Part shown: in pieces, positions 1 to 11,774 of the stretch
How the letters are laid out: the number at the start of each line of letters is the position of its first letter
Numbering within the stretch: position 1 is the first letter of the stretch
DNA from: Cryobacterium sinapicolor
GTDB taxonomy: Bacteria > Actinomycetota > Actinomycetes > Actinomycetales > Microbacteriaceae
Reading direction: 5' to 3'
Length of the DNA: 58,530 nucleotides
NCBI RefSeq assembly: GCF_004403465.1
Contig: NZ_SOGQ01000048.1
Span: forward strand, 44,986 to 103,515
The notes under the pieces: model-generated
Databases searched by the model: none
What the model was told of the DNA's origin: nothing
What the model saw: only the letters and a program-made list of their open reading frames with translations
Translations under genes and position numbers: made by a program

Positions 1-11
1 ACACTCGTCAG

Positions 12-3516
<3,505 letters not shown>

Positions 3517-3518
3517 CG

Positions 3519-4295
3519 TCAACCGGGATCCCGGGCCGGGACCTCCGACGCGTCCACCCAGCCGAGCACCATCCGGGTGAACAGCTCCACATTCTCGATG
3601 CTCCAGACGTGGTGCATGCCGGGCGCGATCCAGGTACGCGTCTGTGGCAGATGGGTGACCAGGAGGGGAAAGCTGTCTCGCACGATCCGGGATTCCCGCT
3701 CGCCCGCGACCGCCAGTAGAGGGCCGTGATAGTTGCCGAGGCCTTCCGGGGCGCCGCCGCGATTCACGTCGGCGAACATGCGCCGGGCATTGTCGGCGCG
3801 CAGGCTCAGGCCGTGCTCCACGAACAGGTCGACCGCGTCGGCGGGCAGGCCGAAGGCCTTCGCCTGGGCCCGCCAATACCAGGGGCGGTTCCAGAGCGGC
3901 AGTTGCAGTGTGTTCAGGAACCGCACCGTACCGTGCACGCCGGTGAGTGGAACGCCGGACACCAGGCACGAGCGCAGCAGCCCTGGGTGCCGGGCCATGA
4001 CGTGCGTGGCCACCAGGCCGCCCAGGGACAGCCCCACCAGGTGTGCCCGGCCGCCGCGTGCATGCGCGGCGATGATGCCGGCCACATCGTCGGCGGCCTG
4101 CCCGAGGGAGAGCCAGTCCTCCCCGGACCGGTCGCCGAATCCGGGCAGATCCGGGGTCAGCAGATGCCGGCCGGGCATGCCCTCCACCTGAGCCTGCCAG
4201 GACCAGGAGGCAACGTTGCCGCCGTGCAGGAACAGGATCGTGTCGGTCCCCGTGGCGTCCGCACCGTGCTCCAAGGGGTAGTGGACCTGGCTCAT
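3519..4295 (-). CDS. alpha/beta-fold hydrolase
   Basis: A 258-residue protein of the alpha/beta hydrolase superfamily. It shows the oxyanion-region HGG near residue 24, the nucleophile elbow G-L-S-L-G-G, and a late histidine in PGMHHVW; an acidic residue in the preceding loop would complete the triad. No signal peptide or membrane segment is seen, so it is probably cytosolic. The chosen ATG at 4295 (MSQVHYP) overlaps the stop of the padR gene in an ATGA arrangement; an upstream in-frame ATG at 4325 would lie well inside padR. The substrate is unknown. Coupling to a PadR repressor suggests an inducible detoxification or ester/lactone-hydrolysing role, which is inference only. It is convergent with ligA, with only two bases between the stops. 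Confidence 0.85.
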   Translation of the reverse strand: MSQVHYPLEHGADATGTDTILFLHGGNVASWSWQAQVEGMPGRHLLTPDLPGFGDRSGEDWLSLGQAADDVAGIIAAHARGGRAHLVGLSLGGLVATHVMARHPGLLRSCLVSGVPLTGVHGTVRFLNTLQLPLWNRPWYWRAQAKAFGLPADAVDLFVEHGLSLRADNARRMFADVNRGGAPEGLGNYHGPLLAVAGERESRIVRDSFPLLVTHLPQTRTWIAPGMHHVWSIENVELFTRMVLGWVDASEVPARDPG

Positions 4296-4837
4296 CCGAG
4301 GGCCTCCTTCGTCTCGACCAGCCACGCCAGTTCGGCTTCGGCATGGAGGATTCCGTTCCGCAGTGTCGCGAAGCGCAGCCGGCGTCCGAGGTCGTCCGGG
4401 GCGCGGTCGTCGGGCTCACGGGGGGACTGCTCCTGCTCCGCCACGCCGCGCAGCGCAGCCAGCAATGCCGTGGCCTGGTTGCGCCGGGTCCGCAGCAGCG
4501 CCCGAGTGGCCGGAACCCCCAGAGTGCCGACGAAGAACAGTCGCATCAGAAACGCGTCGTGCGGCGTCTCGGGCTCCAGCGGCGAACGCAGCCAGTCATT
4601 CAGGGCCCCACGGCCGGCCGGGGTGATGTGGTGCTCGCGCCGGTCGGGGCGTCCCTGCTGCGGAACGACCTCGACCTCGGCAAGTCCGTCAGAGACCAGA
4701 ACCGCGAGGGTGCGGTAGATCTGGGACTGGTCGGCCGACCAGAAGTGGGCGACGGATGCCTCAATGCTCTTCTTGAGGTCGTAGCCCGTCATCGGTGCGA
4801 GATCCAGAATGCCCAGGAGGGCGATTTTCAGCGACAT
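4292..4837 (-). CDS. PadR-family transcriptional regulator
   Basis: 181 residues from the ATG at 4837. The N-terminal winged helix carries family hallmarks: ALLGILDLAPMTGYDLKKSI at about 5-24, the Q-IYRTL recognition-helix region, and the wing GRPDRREHHITPAG. A long C-terminal helical dimerisation region follows (Vir/PadR C-terminal type). A GTG at 4855 would add six residues (MCSYIG), but MSLKIALLG is the typical family start. With the ATG start there is almost no leader and no good Shine-Dalgarno sequence, so a leaderless mRNA is possible. The gene precedes an alpha/beta hydrolase in an ATGA overlap and probably represses this two-gene unit. Two palindromes sit directly upstream. Confidence 0.88.
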   Translation of the reverse strand: MSLKIALLGILDLAPMTGYDLKKSIEASVAHFWSADQSQIYRTLAVLVSDGLAEVEVVPQQGRPDRREHHITPAGRGALNDWLRSPLEPETPHDAFLMRLFFVGTLGVPATRALLRTRRNQATALLAALRGVAEQEQSPREPDDRAPDDLGRRLRFATLRNGILHAEAELAWLVETKEALG

Positions 4838-4838
4838 A

Positions 4839-4864
4839 CCTATATAGGAGCACACCTATACAGG
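4839..4864. promoter_or_regulatory. Twin palindromic operator candidate upstream of padR
   Basis: CCTATATAGG (4839-4848) is a perfect 10-bp palindrome. CCTATACAGG (4855-4864) is the same sequence with one change. Their centres are 16 bp apart, immediately upstream of the padR start codon. Autoregulation from sites at the promoter is usual for PadR proteins; assignment as the binding site is inferred from position and symmetry. Confidence 0.6.
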
Positions 4865-4970
4865 ACTTAGCAAGTATGAGAATGTGTGCATTTGGCCCTT
4901 GATCGGGGGGTCATGCAGACCCGCTATGGGGGCACGGCCGCGCCATCCGTTTCAGTAGTCTGGATACGCG

Positions 4971-6464
4971 ATGCTTGTCTTCCAGGCTCGTGTCGATGTG
5001 CTGCTCGGTGTTCGTGAGGGGACGTGCCCAGGTTTGCTGTTAGAAGCGGCGGTTCTAACGTTCTCGCTGGCTCTCAATGGGGTCAGCGAGACCATTGGAG
5101 TGCACGCTCTCAGCAACACCGTCCAGGGCCAGCCGGTGCCGAACCGAGGCGCCGAACCAGCCGCGGCCGAACCGCTGTGGCTGAACCTGACGGCGCGTAC
5201 GGGCACCTCGGTCGGGGTTCCCGCAGCCGGCGACTCGACCGTGTCCGCGCAACCCATCGCATCCGTCCCAAGGACTGCCACGGTCGCGACCGCTGAATCC
5301 GTGCGGGGGATGACCGGAGCGAGCCTGCTGGCCGGACTGTCCAGCCTCTCCGGGGCGGAGATGGCGGCGTTCGTGGAACAGGCCCCCGCCCAGGTCGACG
5401 CCCTGCTCACGAGTCCGCCCGCAGCCTCCGCGGTGGCCGGTCTGTGGACCGAACTCGGCGCCGACGAGCGGTCGTCGATGCTGGCGGCCGCACCCAGGCT
5501 CGTCGGCAACCTGGAGGGTATCCCCTTCCGGGAGCGGGGCCGTGCCAACGCCCGCTACCTCACGCAGAGCCTCGCCGACGTCACGGAGCGGCTGGCCGGC
5601 GCGACCGACGACAACGAGCGCACGCTGCTCACCCGGGAACTCGCCGTTTTGAACCAGGTCAAGGCGGCCCTGCGCACCCCCGACGGCGCGCCTCGCCGTT
5701 CCCTGATCCTCCTGGACCGCACCGGCGGCGGGCGGGCCGCGATCGCCCTCGGCAACCCCGACACCGCCGATTTCGTCACCTATCTGGTGCCCGGCATGAA
5801 CTACGCGGTGGAACAGCAGATCGCCAACTGGACCGACACCGCCAATGCCGTGTACGCGGAGCAGACCGCGGTGCTGCGCGAGCAGGCGCCCGGCGGGCGG
5901 GGCTTGACCGGCGACATCCGTGCCGCCGGCGTCGCCACGATCGCCTGGATCGGCTACGAGGCGCCCAACGTGTTCAACGTCGGCGGGACGGGCCTGGCCG
6001 AGGTCGGCGCCGACTTCCTGGAGCAGTCGGCGCTGGGCATCGAGGCCGACCGGGGCACGCGTCGGCCCTTCGTCTCCGTCCTCGCCCACTCGTACGGCTC
6101 GACTGTGGCGCTCACGGCGCTGGCCCGCGGGACGTTCGGCGTGGACGCCCTGGTACTGGTGGGTTCACCGGGCAGCCAGGTGCAGTCCGTCGACCGCCTG
6201 AGCGTCGCGCCGGGGAAGGTCTATGTGGGCAGTGCCGACTGGGACCCGACCGTGAACAGCGCGTTCTTCGGCAGCGATCCCGGTACGGAGTCCTATGGCG
6301 CGAACACCCTCGGCGTGTCCGGCGGGCACGACCGGGTCACCGGCTCCTGGCTGCATGGATCGGTCGGCCATAACGCCTATTTCGACGTGGGCAGTGAGTC
6401 CCTGCACAACATGGCGCTGATCGGAACCGGCAACGCGGATCTTGTCACCGACGGCTCCGAATAG
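4971..6464 (+). CDS. DUF1023-type alpha/beta hydrolase
   Basis: 497-residue protein whose last 270 residues match the actinobacterial DUF1023 alpha/beta hydrolase domain. Visible features are a W-I-G-Y-E-A-P strand motif (about 325-331), the nucleophile elbow A-H-S-Y-G-S (about 370-375) and a late G-G-H-D and VGHNAYF histidine region. The N-terminal 130 residues are variable and Ala/Ser/Thr-rich. A hydrophobic stretch around residues 22-36 could be a signal anchor, so surface location is possible but uncertain. In family members elsewhere, this domain follows WXG100-like or coiled segments; residues 200-230 here are helical and charged. Monocistronic, with 38 bases before gatC. Enzymatic role unknown. 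Confidence 0.8.
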   Translation: MLVFQARVDVLLGVREGTCPGLLLEAAVLTFSLALNGVSETIGVHALSNTVQGQPVPNRGAEPAAAEPLWLNLTARTGTSVGVPAAGDSTVSAQPIASVPRTATVATAESVRGMTGASLLAGLSSLSGAEMAAFVEQAPAQVDALLTSPPAASAVAGLWTELGADERSSMLAAAPRLVGNLEGIPFRERGRANARYLTQSLADVTERLAGATDDNERTLLTRELAVLNQVKAALRTPDGAPRRSLILLDRTGGGRAAIALGNPDTADFVTYLVPGMNYAVEQQIANWTDTANAVYAEQTAVLREQAPGGRGLTGDIRAAGVATIAWIGYEAPNVFNVGGTGLAEVGADFLEQSALGIEADRGTRRPFVSVLAHSYGSTVALTALARGTFGVDALVLVGSPGSQVQSVDRLSVAPGKVYVGSADWDPTVNSAFFGSDPGTESYGANTLGVSGGHDRVTGSWLHGSVGHNAYFDVGSESLHNMALIGTGNADLVTDGSE

Positions 6465-6502
6465 AATTGGGGAATCCACCCCCGACGATCGTACGGAGCA
6501 AC

Positions 6503-6799
6503 ATGTCTGAAATCACGGCCGAGCAGGTTGCCCATTTGGCCAACCTTGCCCGGATCGACCTCAGCGCGGAGGAGATCACCCGCCTCACGACCGAACTCGG
6601 CCAGATCGTTGACTCGGTCGCGAAGGTAGCCGAAGTGGCCACGCCGGATGTGCCGGCGACGAGCCACCCGATGCCGCTGACCAATGTCTTCCGTGCCGAC
6701 ACGGTTGTCCCCTCGCTCACGGTAGAACAGGCGCTCTCCGGGGCTCCAGACCGGGACGGCGACAAGTTCCGCGTGCCCGCAATCCTGGACGAGGAGTAA
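6503..6799 (+). CDS. gatC: Asp/Glu-tRNA amidotransferase subunit GatC
   Basis: 98-residue small subunit of the GatCAB amidotransferase, which converts Glu-tRNA(Gln) and Asp-tRNA(Asn) to the amidated forms. GatC stabilises GatA and wraps around the GatA-GatB interface. The start at 6503 (MSEITAEQVAHLANLARI) matches the family N-terminus and has a GGAG seven bases upstream; the open frame extends to 6467 but the extra residues are not family-like. The typical PHV-like linker is recognisable as VPATSHPMPLTNVFRAD. First gene of the gatC-gatA-gatB operon; gatA begins three bases after its stop. Confidence 0.96.
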   Translation: MSEITAEQVAHLANLARIDLSAEEITRLTTELGQIVDSVAKVAEVATPDVPATSHPMPLTNVFRADTVVPSLTVEQALSGAPDRDGDKFRVPAILDEE

Positions 6800-6802
6800 C
6801 CC

Positions 6803-8365
6803 ATGGCCAATGTGATCAAGCTGTCCGCCGCCGACCTCTCGGGTCTGCTGTCCGATCGGTCCGTCAGCTCCGTCGAGGTGACCCAGGCCCACCTGGACCG
6901 CATCGACGCCATCGACACCGGGGTGCACGCGTTCCTGCACGTGGCCGGCGAGGCCGCGCTCGCCGCCGCCGCCCGCATCGACGCCCGGCGTGCCGCCGGT
7001 GAGGTGCTCGGGCCGCTCGCCGGGGTGCCGATCGCCATCAAGGACGTGCTCGCAACCATCGACATGCCCTCGACCGCCGGTTCCAAGATCCTGGAGGGCT
7101 GGATCCCCCCGTACGACGCCACCGTGGTCCGGCGCGTGCGGGACGCCGGGCTGATTCCCCTCGGCAAGACCAACATGGACGAGTTCGCGATGGGCTCGTC
7201 GACCGAGTTCTCCGCCTACGGCCCGACGCACAACCCGTGGGACTTCGACCGGATCCCCGGCGGCTCGGGCGGCGGCTCTGCGGCCGCGGTCAGCTCCTTC
7301 GAGGCGCCGCTCGCACTCGGCAGCGACACCGGCGGCTCGATCCGCCAGCCGGCCGCCGTCACCGGTTCCGTCGGCGTCAAGCCCACCTACGGCGGTGTGT
7401 CCCGCTACGGGTCGATCGCTCTCGCATCCTCTCTCGACCAGGTCGGCCCGGTCACCCGCACGGTGCTCGACGCCGCCCTGCTGCACGATGTGATCGGCGG
7501 GCACGACCCGCTCGACTCGACGTCGCTGACGGACACCTGGCCGTCGATGGCCGCCGCCGCCCGCGCCGGCCTCGCCGACGGGGCACTCAAGGGAGTGCGG
7601 GTCGGCGTGGTCACAGAGCTGAACGGCGACGGATTCCAGTCCGGCGTCTCTCAGCGCTTCACCGAGACCCTCGCGCTTCTCGCCGCGGCGGGCGCCGAGA
7701 TCGTCGAGGTCTCCGCCCCCAACTTCGAGTATGCGATCGCGGCCTACTACCTGATCCTGCCGGCCGAGGCGTCGAGCAACCTGGCGCGCTTCGACTCGGT
7801 GCGCTTCGGCATCCGGGTCAACCCGGAAGACGGCCCGCTGACCAGCGAACGGGTCATGGCGGCCACGCGGGACGCGGGCTTCGGTCCCGAGGTCAAGCGC
7901 CGCATCATCCTCGGCACCTACGCCCTCAGCGCCGGCTACTACGACGCCTACTACGGCAGCGCGCAGAAGGTGCGCACCCTGATCCAGCGCGACTTCGAAG
8001 CGGCCTTCGCGAAGGTCGACGTGCTGGTATCGCCGAGTGCGCCTACCACGGCCTTCAAGTTCGGCGAGAAGATGGCCGACCCGATGGCGATGTACCTCAA
8101 CGACGTCACCACGATCCCGGCCAACCTGGCCGGAATTCCCGGCATGAGCCTGCCGATGGGCCTCGCCCCCGAAGACGGCCTGCCGGTCGGCTTACAGATC
8201 ATGGCGCCCGCGAAAATGGACGCCCGCCTCTACAGCTTCGGAGCCGCCGTCGAGGCACTGCTGGAAGCCTCCTGGGGGCGCACCCTCCTCAGCCAGGCGC
8301 CGGAACTGGCGCCGAAAGCAATGTCTGCCGGCACAGCGTCAACGAGCACAGAGGGAGCCGTCTGA
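6803..8365 (+). CDS. gatA: Asp/Glu-tRNA amidotransferase subunit GatA
   Basis: 520-residue amidase subunit that hydrolyses glutamine and channels ammonia to GatB. The amidase-signature catalytic triad is complete: Lys80 in AIKDV, Ser155 in the GGSGGGS loop and nucleophile Ser179 in [11 protein letters not shown]; these positions agree with the Staphylococcus aureus enzyme (79/154/178). Length and full domain coverage are normal, apart from a short Ser/Thr-rich tail. It lies between gatC and gatB, and its TGA overlaps the gatB ATG by one base (TGATG), indicating coupling. Confidence 0.97.
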   Translation: MANVIKLSAADLSGLLSDRSVSSVEVTQAHLDRIDAIDTGVHAFLHVAGEAALAAAARIDARRAAGEVLGPLAGVPIAIKDVLATIDMPSTAGSKILEGWIPPYDATVVRRVRDAGLIPLGKTNMDEFAMGSSTEFSAYGPTHNPWDFDRIPGGSGGGSAAAVSSFEAPLALGSDTGGSIRQPAAVTGSVGVKPTYGGVSRYGSIALASSLDQVGPVTRTVLDAALLHDVIGGHDPLDSTSLTDTWPSMAAAARAGLADGALKGVRVGVVTELNGDGFQSGVSQRFTETLALLAAAGAEIVEVSAPNFEYAIAAYYLILPAEASSNLARFDSVRFGIRVNPEDGPLTSERVMAATRDAGFGPEVKRRIILGTYALSAGYYDAYYGSAQKVRTLIQRDFEAAFAKVDVLVSPSAPTTAFKFGEKMADPMAMYLNDVTTIPANLAGIPGMSLPMGLAPEDGLPVGLQIMAPAKMDARLYSFGAAVEALLEASWGRTLLSQAPELAPKAMSAGTASTSTEGAV

Positions 8366-9870
8366 TGAAGAAGGCCGAACTGATGGATTACGACAAGGCC
8401 CTGGAGCTGTTCGAGCCGGTGCTCGGCTTCGAGGTGCACGTGGAGCTCAACACCAAGACCAAGATGTTCTGCGGTTGTGCAAACGAATTCGGCCAGGGTG
8501 CCAACACCAACACCTGCCCGACCTGCCTGGGACTGCCCGGCGGGCTGCCCCAGGTGAATGCGAAGGCCATTGAGTCGAGCATCCGTTTGGGGCTCGCCCT
8601 CGGCTGTGAGATCGCGGAGCACTCGCGATTCGCTCGGAAGAACTACTTCTACCCGGACACGGCGAAGAACTTCCAGACCTCACAGTATGACGAGCCGATC
8701 GCGTTCAACGGTCAGCTCACGATCGAGCTCGAAAGCGGCCGCCTGGTCACGGTCGACATCGAGCGCGCACACATGGAGGATGACGCCGGCAAGCTCACCC
8801 ATGTGGGTGGGGCGACCGGTCGCATCCAGGGTGCCGACTACTCGCTGGTCGATTACAACCGCGGTGGCGTGCCGCTGGTCGAGATCGTCACCCAGATGAT
8901 CGAGGGCGGCGAGGCCGACTCGCCCGAGATCGGCCGCACCTACGTCGCCGCCATCCGCGAGATCGTGAAGGCGCTCGGCGTCTCCAACGCCCGGATGGAA
9001 GAGGGCAACGTGCGTTGTGACGCGAACGTGTCGCTTCGCCCGCGCGGTTCGAACGTGCTCGGCACGCGCACCGAGACCAAGAATGTGAACTCGCTGCGTT
9101 CGGTCGAACGCGCCGTGCGCTACGAGATCCAGCGTCAGGCGGCCCTGTTGCACGCCGGCGGAACCATCACCCAGGAGACCCGGCACTGGCACGAGGACAC
9201 CGGCATCACCTCGGCCGGCCGGCCCAAGTCCGACGCCGACGACTACCGGTACTTCCCGGAACCCGACCTCGTTCCCGTGGCCCCGTCGCGGGAATGGGTG
9301 GAGGAGCTTCGCGCCACCCTGCCGGAGCCTCCGGCCGCCCGCCGCAAGCGACTCCAAGCCGACTGGGGCTTCGCTGATCTCGAATTCCAGGATGTCGTCA
9401 ACTCCGACCTCTTGGACGCCGTCGAGGCCACCATCGCGGCCGGTGCAGCGCCCCAGGCCGCCCGCAAGTGGTGGACCGGTGAGGTCGCCCGCCTCGCGAA
9501 CGTCTCCGGAGTCTCCGCGGACTCGCTCGTTCAGCCGGTGCAGGTCGCCGCGCTGATCGAACTCGTCGTGGCCGGCACGCTGACCGACCGTCTGGCCCGT
9601 CAGGTGCTCGAGGGCGTCATCGGCGGCGAGGGCACCCCAATCGAGGTCGTCGAGTCCCGCGGTCTCGCGGTCGTATCGGACGACGGCGCGCTCATCGCGG
9701 CCATCGACGAGGCTCTGGCTGCCCAGCCCGACGTCCTGGCGAAGATCCGGGACGGCAAGGTCCAGGCGGCCGGCGCCGTGATCGGTGCCGTCATGAAGGC
9801 CATGCGCGGACAGGCGGATGCCGCCCGCGTGCGCGAGCTCGTGCTCGAGCGTGCCGGAGCGGCCGAGTAG
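8365..9870 (+). CDS. gatB: Asp/Glu-tRNA amidotransferase subunit GatB
   Basis: 501-residue subunit that binds the mischarged tRNA, phosphorylates its side chain and amidates it. The start at 8365 gives [21 protein letters not shown], then the GFEVHVEL core; the much longer open frame upstream is a shadow of gatA. Features include a CGC...CPTCLGLPG zinc-site region (about 34-60), the FYPD / MEDDAGK signature region and the C-terminal helical plus YqeY-like tail ending in the family [11 protein letters not shown] motif. The last base of the stop is the first base of the GTG of the next small gene. Confidence 0.97.
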   Translation: MKKAELMDYDKALELFEPVLGFEVHVELNTKTKMFCGCANEFGQGANTNTCPTCLGLPGGLPQVNAKAIESSIRLGLALGCEIAEHSRFARKNYFYPDTAKNFQTSQYDEPIAFNGQLTIELESGRLVTVDIERAHMEDDAGKLTHVGGATGRIQGADYSLVDYNRGGVPLVEIVTQMIEGGEADSPEIGRTYVAAIREIVKALGVSNARMEEGNVRCDANVSLRPRGSNVLGTRTETKNVNSLRSVERAVRYEIQRQAALLHAGGTITQETRHWHEDTGITSAGRPKSDADDYRYFPEPDLVPVAPSREWVEELRATLPEPPAARRKRLQADWGFADLEFQDVVNSDLLDAVEATIAAGAAPQAARKWWTGEVARLANVSGVSADSLVQPVQVAALIELVVAGTLTDRLARQVLEGVIGGEGTPIEVVESRGLAVVSDDGALIAAIDEALAAQPDVLAKIRDGKVQAAGAVIGAVMKAMRGQADAARVRELVLERAGAAE

Positions 9871-10184
9871 TGGGATTGCGGAACAAGCGTGAGCCTGCCG
9901 CCGACGGGCAGTCCGGTCCCAACCCGGGCGCCCTCGGCGTGGGGGCGCAGGTTGTGGTGCGCCTGGACCGGGAGCGGTATCCGGATGCCACCGCCGAGGA
10001 CCCGAGCGGCGTGATCGTGGCTGCCGGCGAACTCCAGGGCGCGGCTCTGTACGCCCCCGTAACCGGCCGGGAAACCGTGTGGGTCGTGGAGTTCGACGAA
10101 CCCTTCTACGGTCTCGACGGTTCCGGTCCGCACGCATCGGCTCGAGTGGCGCAGAGCTCGCTCGAAGCGGCCCCCGAGGCGTAG
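9870..10184 (+). CDS. Hypothetical 104-residue protein downstream of gatB
   Basis: Small acidic protein starting at a GTG that shares a base with the gatB stop codon. It reads as a beta-rich segment (AQVVVRLDRERYPDA ... GRETVWVVEFDEPFYGLDG) with flexible ends; no signal peptide, membrane segment or catalytic motif is visible. The SH3-like spacing of short strands, with a V-W-V-V-E-F-D strand, is suggestive but not diagnostic. Its stop is five bases before the GTG of the VIT1-like transporter, so it is co-transcribed with that gene and probably with gatCAB. I do not recognise the family. Codon use matches its neighbours. Confidence 0.6.
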   Translation: MGLRNKREPAADGQSGPNPGALGVGAQVVVRLDRERYPDATAEDPSGVIVAAGELQGAALYAPVTGRETVWVVEFDEPFYGLDGSGPHASARVAQSSLEAAPEA

Positions 10185-10189
10185 CCGCC

Positions 10190-11308
10190 GTGGAACAGGA
10201 GGAGCGGGAGCCGGAGCCGGATCGTCCGGCGACTGCGCGGGACATTCGTCGCTGGCGACGGTATCTTGCGGACGAACGGGCCGAAGCGAACGTGTACCGC
10301 GATCTGGCCCGGCGCCGTTCCGGCGAGGAACGCGAGATCCTGCTGGCTCTGGCCGATGCCGAGGGGCGGCACGAGGAACACTGGCGGCATCTGCTGGGCG
10401 ACCAGGTTGGAGCGCCGCTCCGAGGCGCCATCCGCACCCGCTTTCTGGGGTTCCTGGCCCGCCGGTTCGGTTCGGTGTTCGTGTTGGCCCTCGCCCAGCG
10501 TGCCGAGGCCCGCTCACCGTATGACGGCGATGCCGACGCCACCGACACCATGGCCGCCGACGAGCGTATCCACGAGGAGGTCGTGCGCGGGCTGGCCGCT
10601 CGTGGCCGGCACCGGCTGGCCGGAACGTTCCGGGCCGCTGTCTTCGGGATCAACGACGGTCTCGTCAGCAACCTGGCCCTGGTGCTGGGCATCGGCGCCA
10701 CGGGAGTGCCCGCCGCCACGATCCTCTTCACCGGTATCGCCGGGCTCCTCGCCGGAGCGCTCTCGATGGGTGCCGGCGAGTACGTCTCGGTGCGGTCCCA
10801 GCGTGAGCTGCTCGAGGCGTCGACGCCGAATCCGGCGTCCCGGAGCGTACTGTCCCACCTCGATCTGGCCGCGAACGAGTTGACCCTGGTCTATCGCGCG
10901 CAGGGGATGTCGCCGGAGAAGGCCGAAATCCACGCCCGCGAAGTTCTGCGCACGGTGGCCATCGCCACCGGTCCCGTCGAGGTCAAGAAGACCGGCGGCC
11001 TGTCGCCGGCGGTCGACGAGCACGAAGCCATCGGCACGGGTATCGGGGCAGCCACGTCGAGTTTCTGCTTCTTCGCGTCCGGGGCGATCCTGCCGGTGCT
11101 GCCCTACCTGTTCGGGCTCGACGGGATCACCGCGGTCATCGTGGCCGCCGCGCTCGTGGGGCTCGCCCTGCTGGCCACCGGTGCCATCGTCGGTCTACTG
11201 TCGGGCGGGCCGCCCTGGCGCCGCGCCATCCGTCAGCTCATCATCGGGTTCGGCGCCGCCGGCGTCACCTACCTGCTGGGCCTCCTCTTCGGAACGTCGA
11301 TCGCCTAA
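10190..11308 (+). CDS. Rubrerythrin-VIT1 fusion metal transporter
   Basis: 372 residues from the GTG at 10190, five bases after the preceding stop; the longer frame back to 10079 lies inside the upstream gene. Residues 1-135 form a rubrerythrin/ferritin-like four-helix domain with metal-ligand glutamates (DERAEANVYRDLA, DAEGRHEEHW, DERIHEEVV). Residues 140-372 are the CCC1/VIT1 domain: FGINDGLVSNLALVLG, a GALSMGAGEYVSVRSQ helix, the cytoplasmic metal-binding domain with E-H-E-A-I-G, and three terminal hydrophobic helices. Membrane protein expected to export or sequester Fe2+/Mn2+, with the ferritin-like domain acting as a metal sensor or ferroxidase. Family known; the substrate here is inferred. 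Confidence 0.9.
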   Translation: MEQEEREPEPDRPATARDIRRWRRYLADERAEANVYRDLARRRSGEEREILLALADAEGRHEEHWRHLLGDQVGAPLRGAIRTRFLGFLARRFGSVFVLALAQRAEARSPYDGDADATDTMAADERIHEEVVRGLAARGRHRLAGTFRAAVFGINDGLVSNLALVLGIGATGVPAATILFTGIAGLLAGALSMGAGEYVSVRSQRELLEASTPNPASRSVLSHLDLAANELTLVYRAQGMSPEKAEIHAREVLRTVAIATGPVEVKKTGGLSPAVDEHEAIGTGIGAATSSFCFFASGAILPVLPYLFGLDGITAVIVAAALVGLALLATGAIVGLLSGGPPWRRAIRQLIIGFGAAGVTYLLGLLFGTSIA

Positions 11309-11327
11309 CGCGGCTTCCGAGCAGCCC

Positions 11328-11350
11328 CGGTGGTTGAGCCGGTCGAAACC
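11328..11350 (+). repeat. Interspersed 23-bp repeat, copy 1
   Basis: CGGTGGTTGAGCCGGTCGAAACC. The same word, allowing three to four changes, appears inverted at 11640-11662 and direct at 58310-58332 (consensus about CGGTGGTYGAGCCKGTCGARACC, partly self-complementary: GGTYGAG/CTCGACC). Sequences of this type are, to my knowledge, scattered in Microbacteriaceae genomes; function unknown. Confidence 0.6.
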
Positions 11351-11517
11351 GCTCAGAACGGCGCGGCATCATCCGAGGCCAGCGATCGAACAATCCGCTT
11401 CGATTCCGGCGACTCCCCGGTGCACGGATGATTGTGGCCGCCTCGCTGATGAACGTGCGCCCGGTCGGTGAGGTCCACGTGAATGTGCCGTCCGGCAGCA
11501 TCCGTCGTCACGTAAAT

Positions 11518-11583
11518 GAGGAGCTTTTCCGGAAACGCCGTTCGCGGCGCCCGCCGAAGCGGCGTGTCGCGAAAATCTACCGC
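11518..11583. repeat. 66-bp imperfect hairpin element (GGAGATTTT family)
   Basis: Left arm 11518-11548 and right arm 11553-11583 are imperfect reverse complements (GAGGAGCTTTTCC... against ...CGCGAAAATCTACCGC) around a GC-only tip. The right-arm segment 11556-11583 matches 58387-58413 on the other strand over 27 positions with a single inserted base. It belongs to the same core family (GGAGATTTT) as the 77-bp elements at 36765 and 49573. Confidence 0.65.
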
Positions 11584-11639
11584 AGGCAGCGACTGCGACC
11601 GTGACGGATGCCGGCGAACATCCGGACGTCGGCGCACCG

Positions 11640-11662
11640 GGTCTCGACAGGCTCGACCACCG
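11640..11662 (-). repeat. Interspersed 23-bp repeat, copy 2 (inverted)
   Basis: GGTCTCGACAGGCTCGACCACCG is the reverse complement of the repeat form at 11328 apart from a few changes. Its right half (GCTCGACCACCG) recurs at 11668-11679. Copies 1 and 2 bracket the hairpin at 11518-11583. Confidence 0.6.
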
Positions 11663-11774
11663 GGGCGGCTCGACCACCGAGACCAGACCGAAACTGAGAG
11701 AAATGGCCGACGGGTCCATAATGTCTCGGCGTAGCCCCGAAAGCCGCCCAGCCCTGTCCGAGCAAGGAGTCGTC

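Larger units (their letters stand above)
11309..11774. other. 466-bp non-coding interval loaded with repeats
   Basis: No convincing gene is present between the VIT1-like gene and potA. The interval holds two oppositely oriented copies of a 23-bp interspersed repeat (11328-11350 and 11640-11662). Between these lies a 66-bp imperfect hairpin (11518-11583) whose right arm recurs at 58387-58413. A 58-codon forward frame (11428-11604) and a 94-codon reverse frame (11353-11637) both run through the hairpin and look like by-products of it. The last 90 bases must carry the promoter of the ABC importer; a CATAAT at 11729-11734 is a possible -10, unproven. Confidence 0.65.

Noticed and set aside
11428-11604. 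58-codon forward frame (basic C-terminus) and 94-codon reverse frame over the same bases
   Set aside because: Both run through the hairpin element and neither has a convincing ribosome-binding site; the hairpin symmetry explains their openness.
11328-11662. Interval as a small mobile gene cassette with terminal repeats
   Set aside because: The flanking repeats are generic interspersed sequences also found alone at 58310, there is no target duplication, and no gene lies between them.
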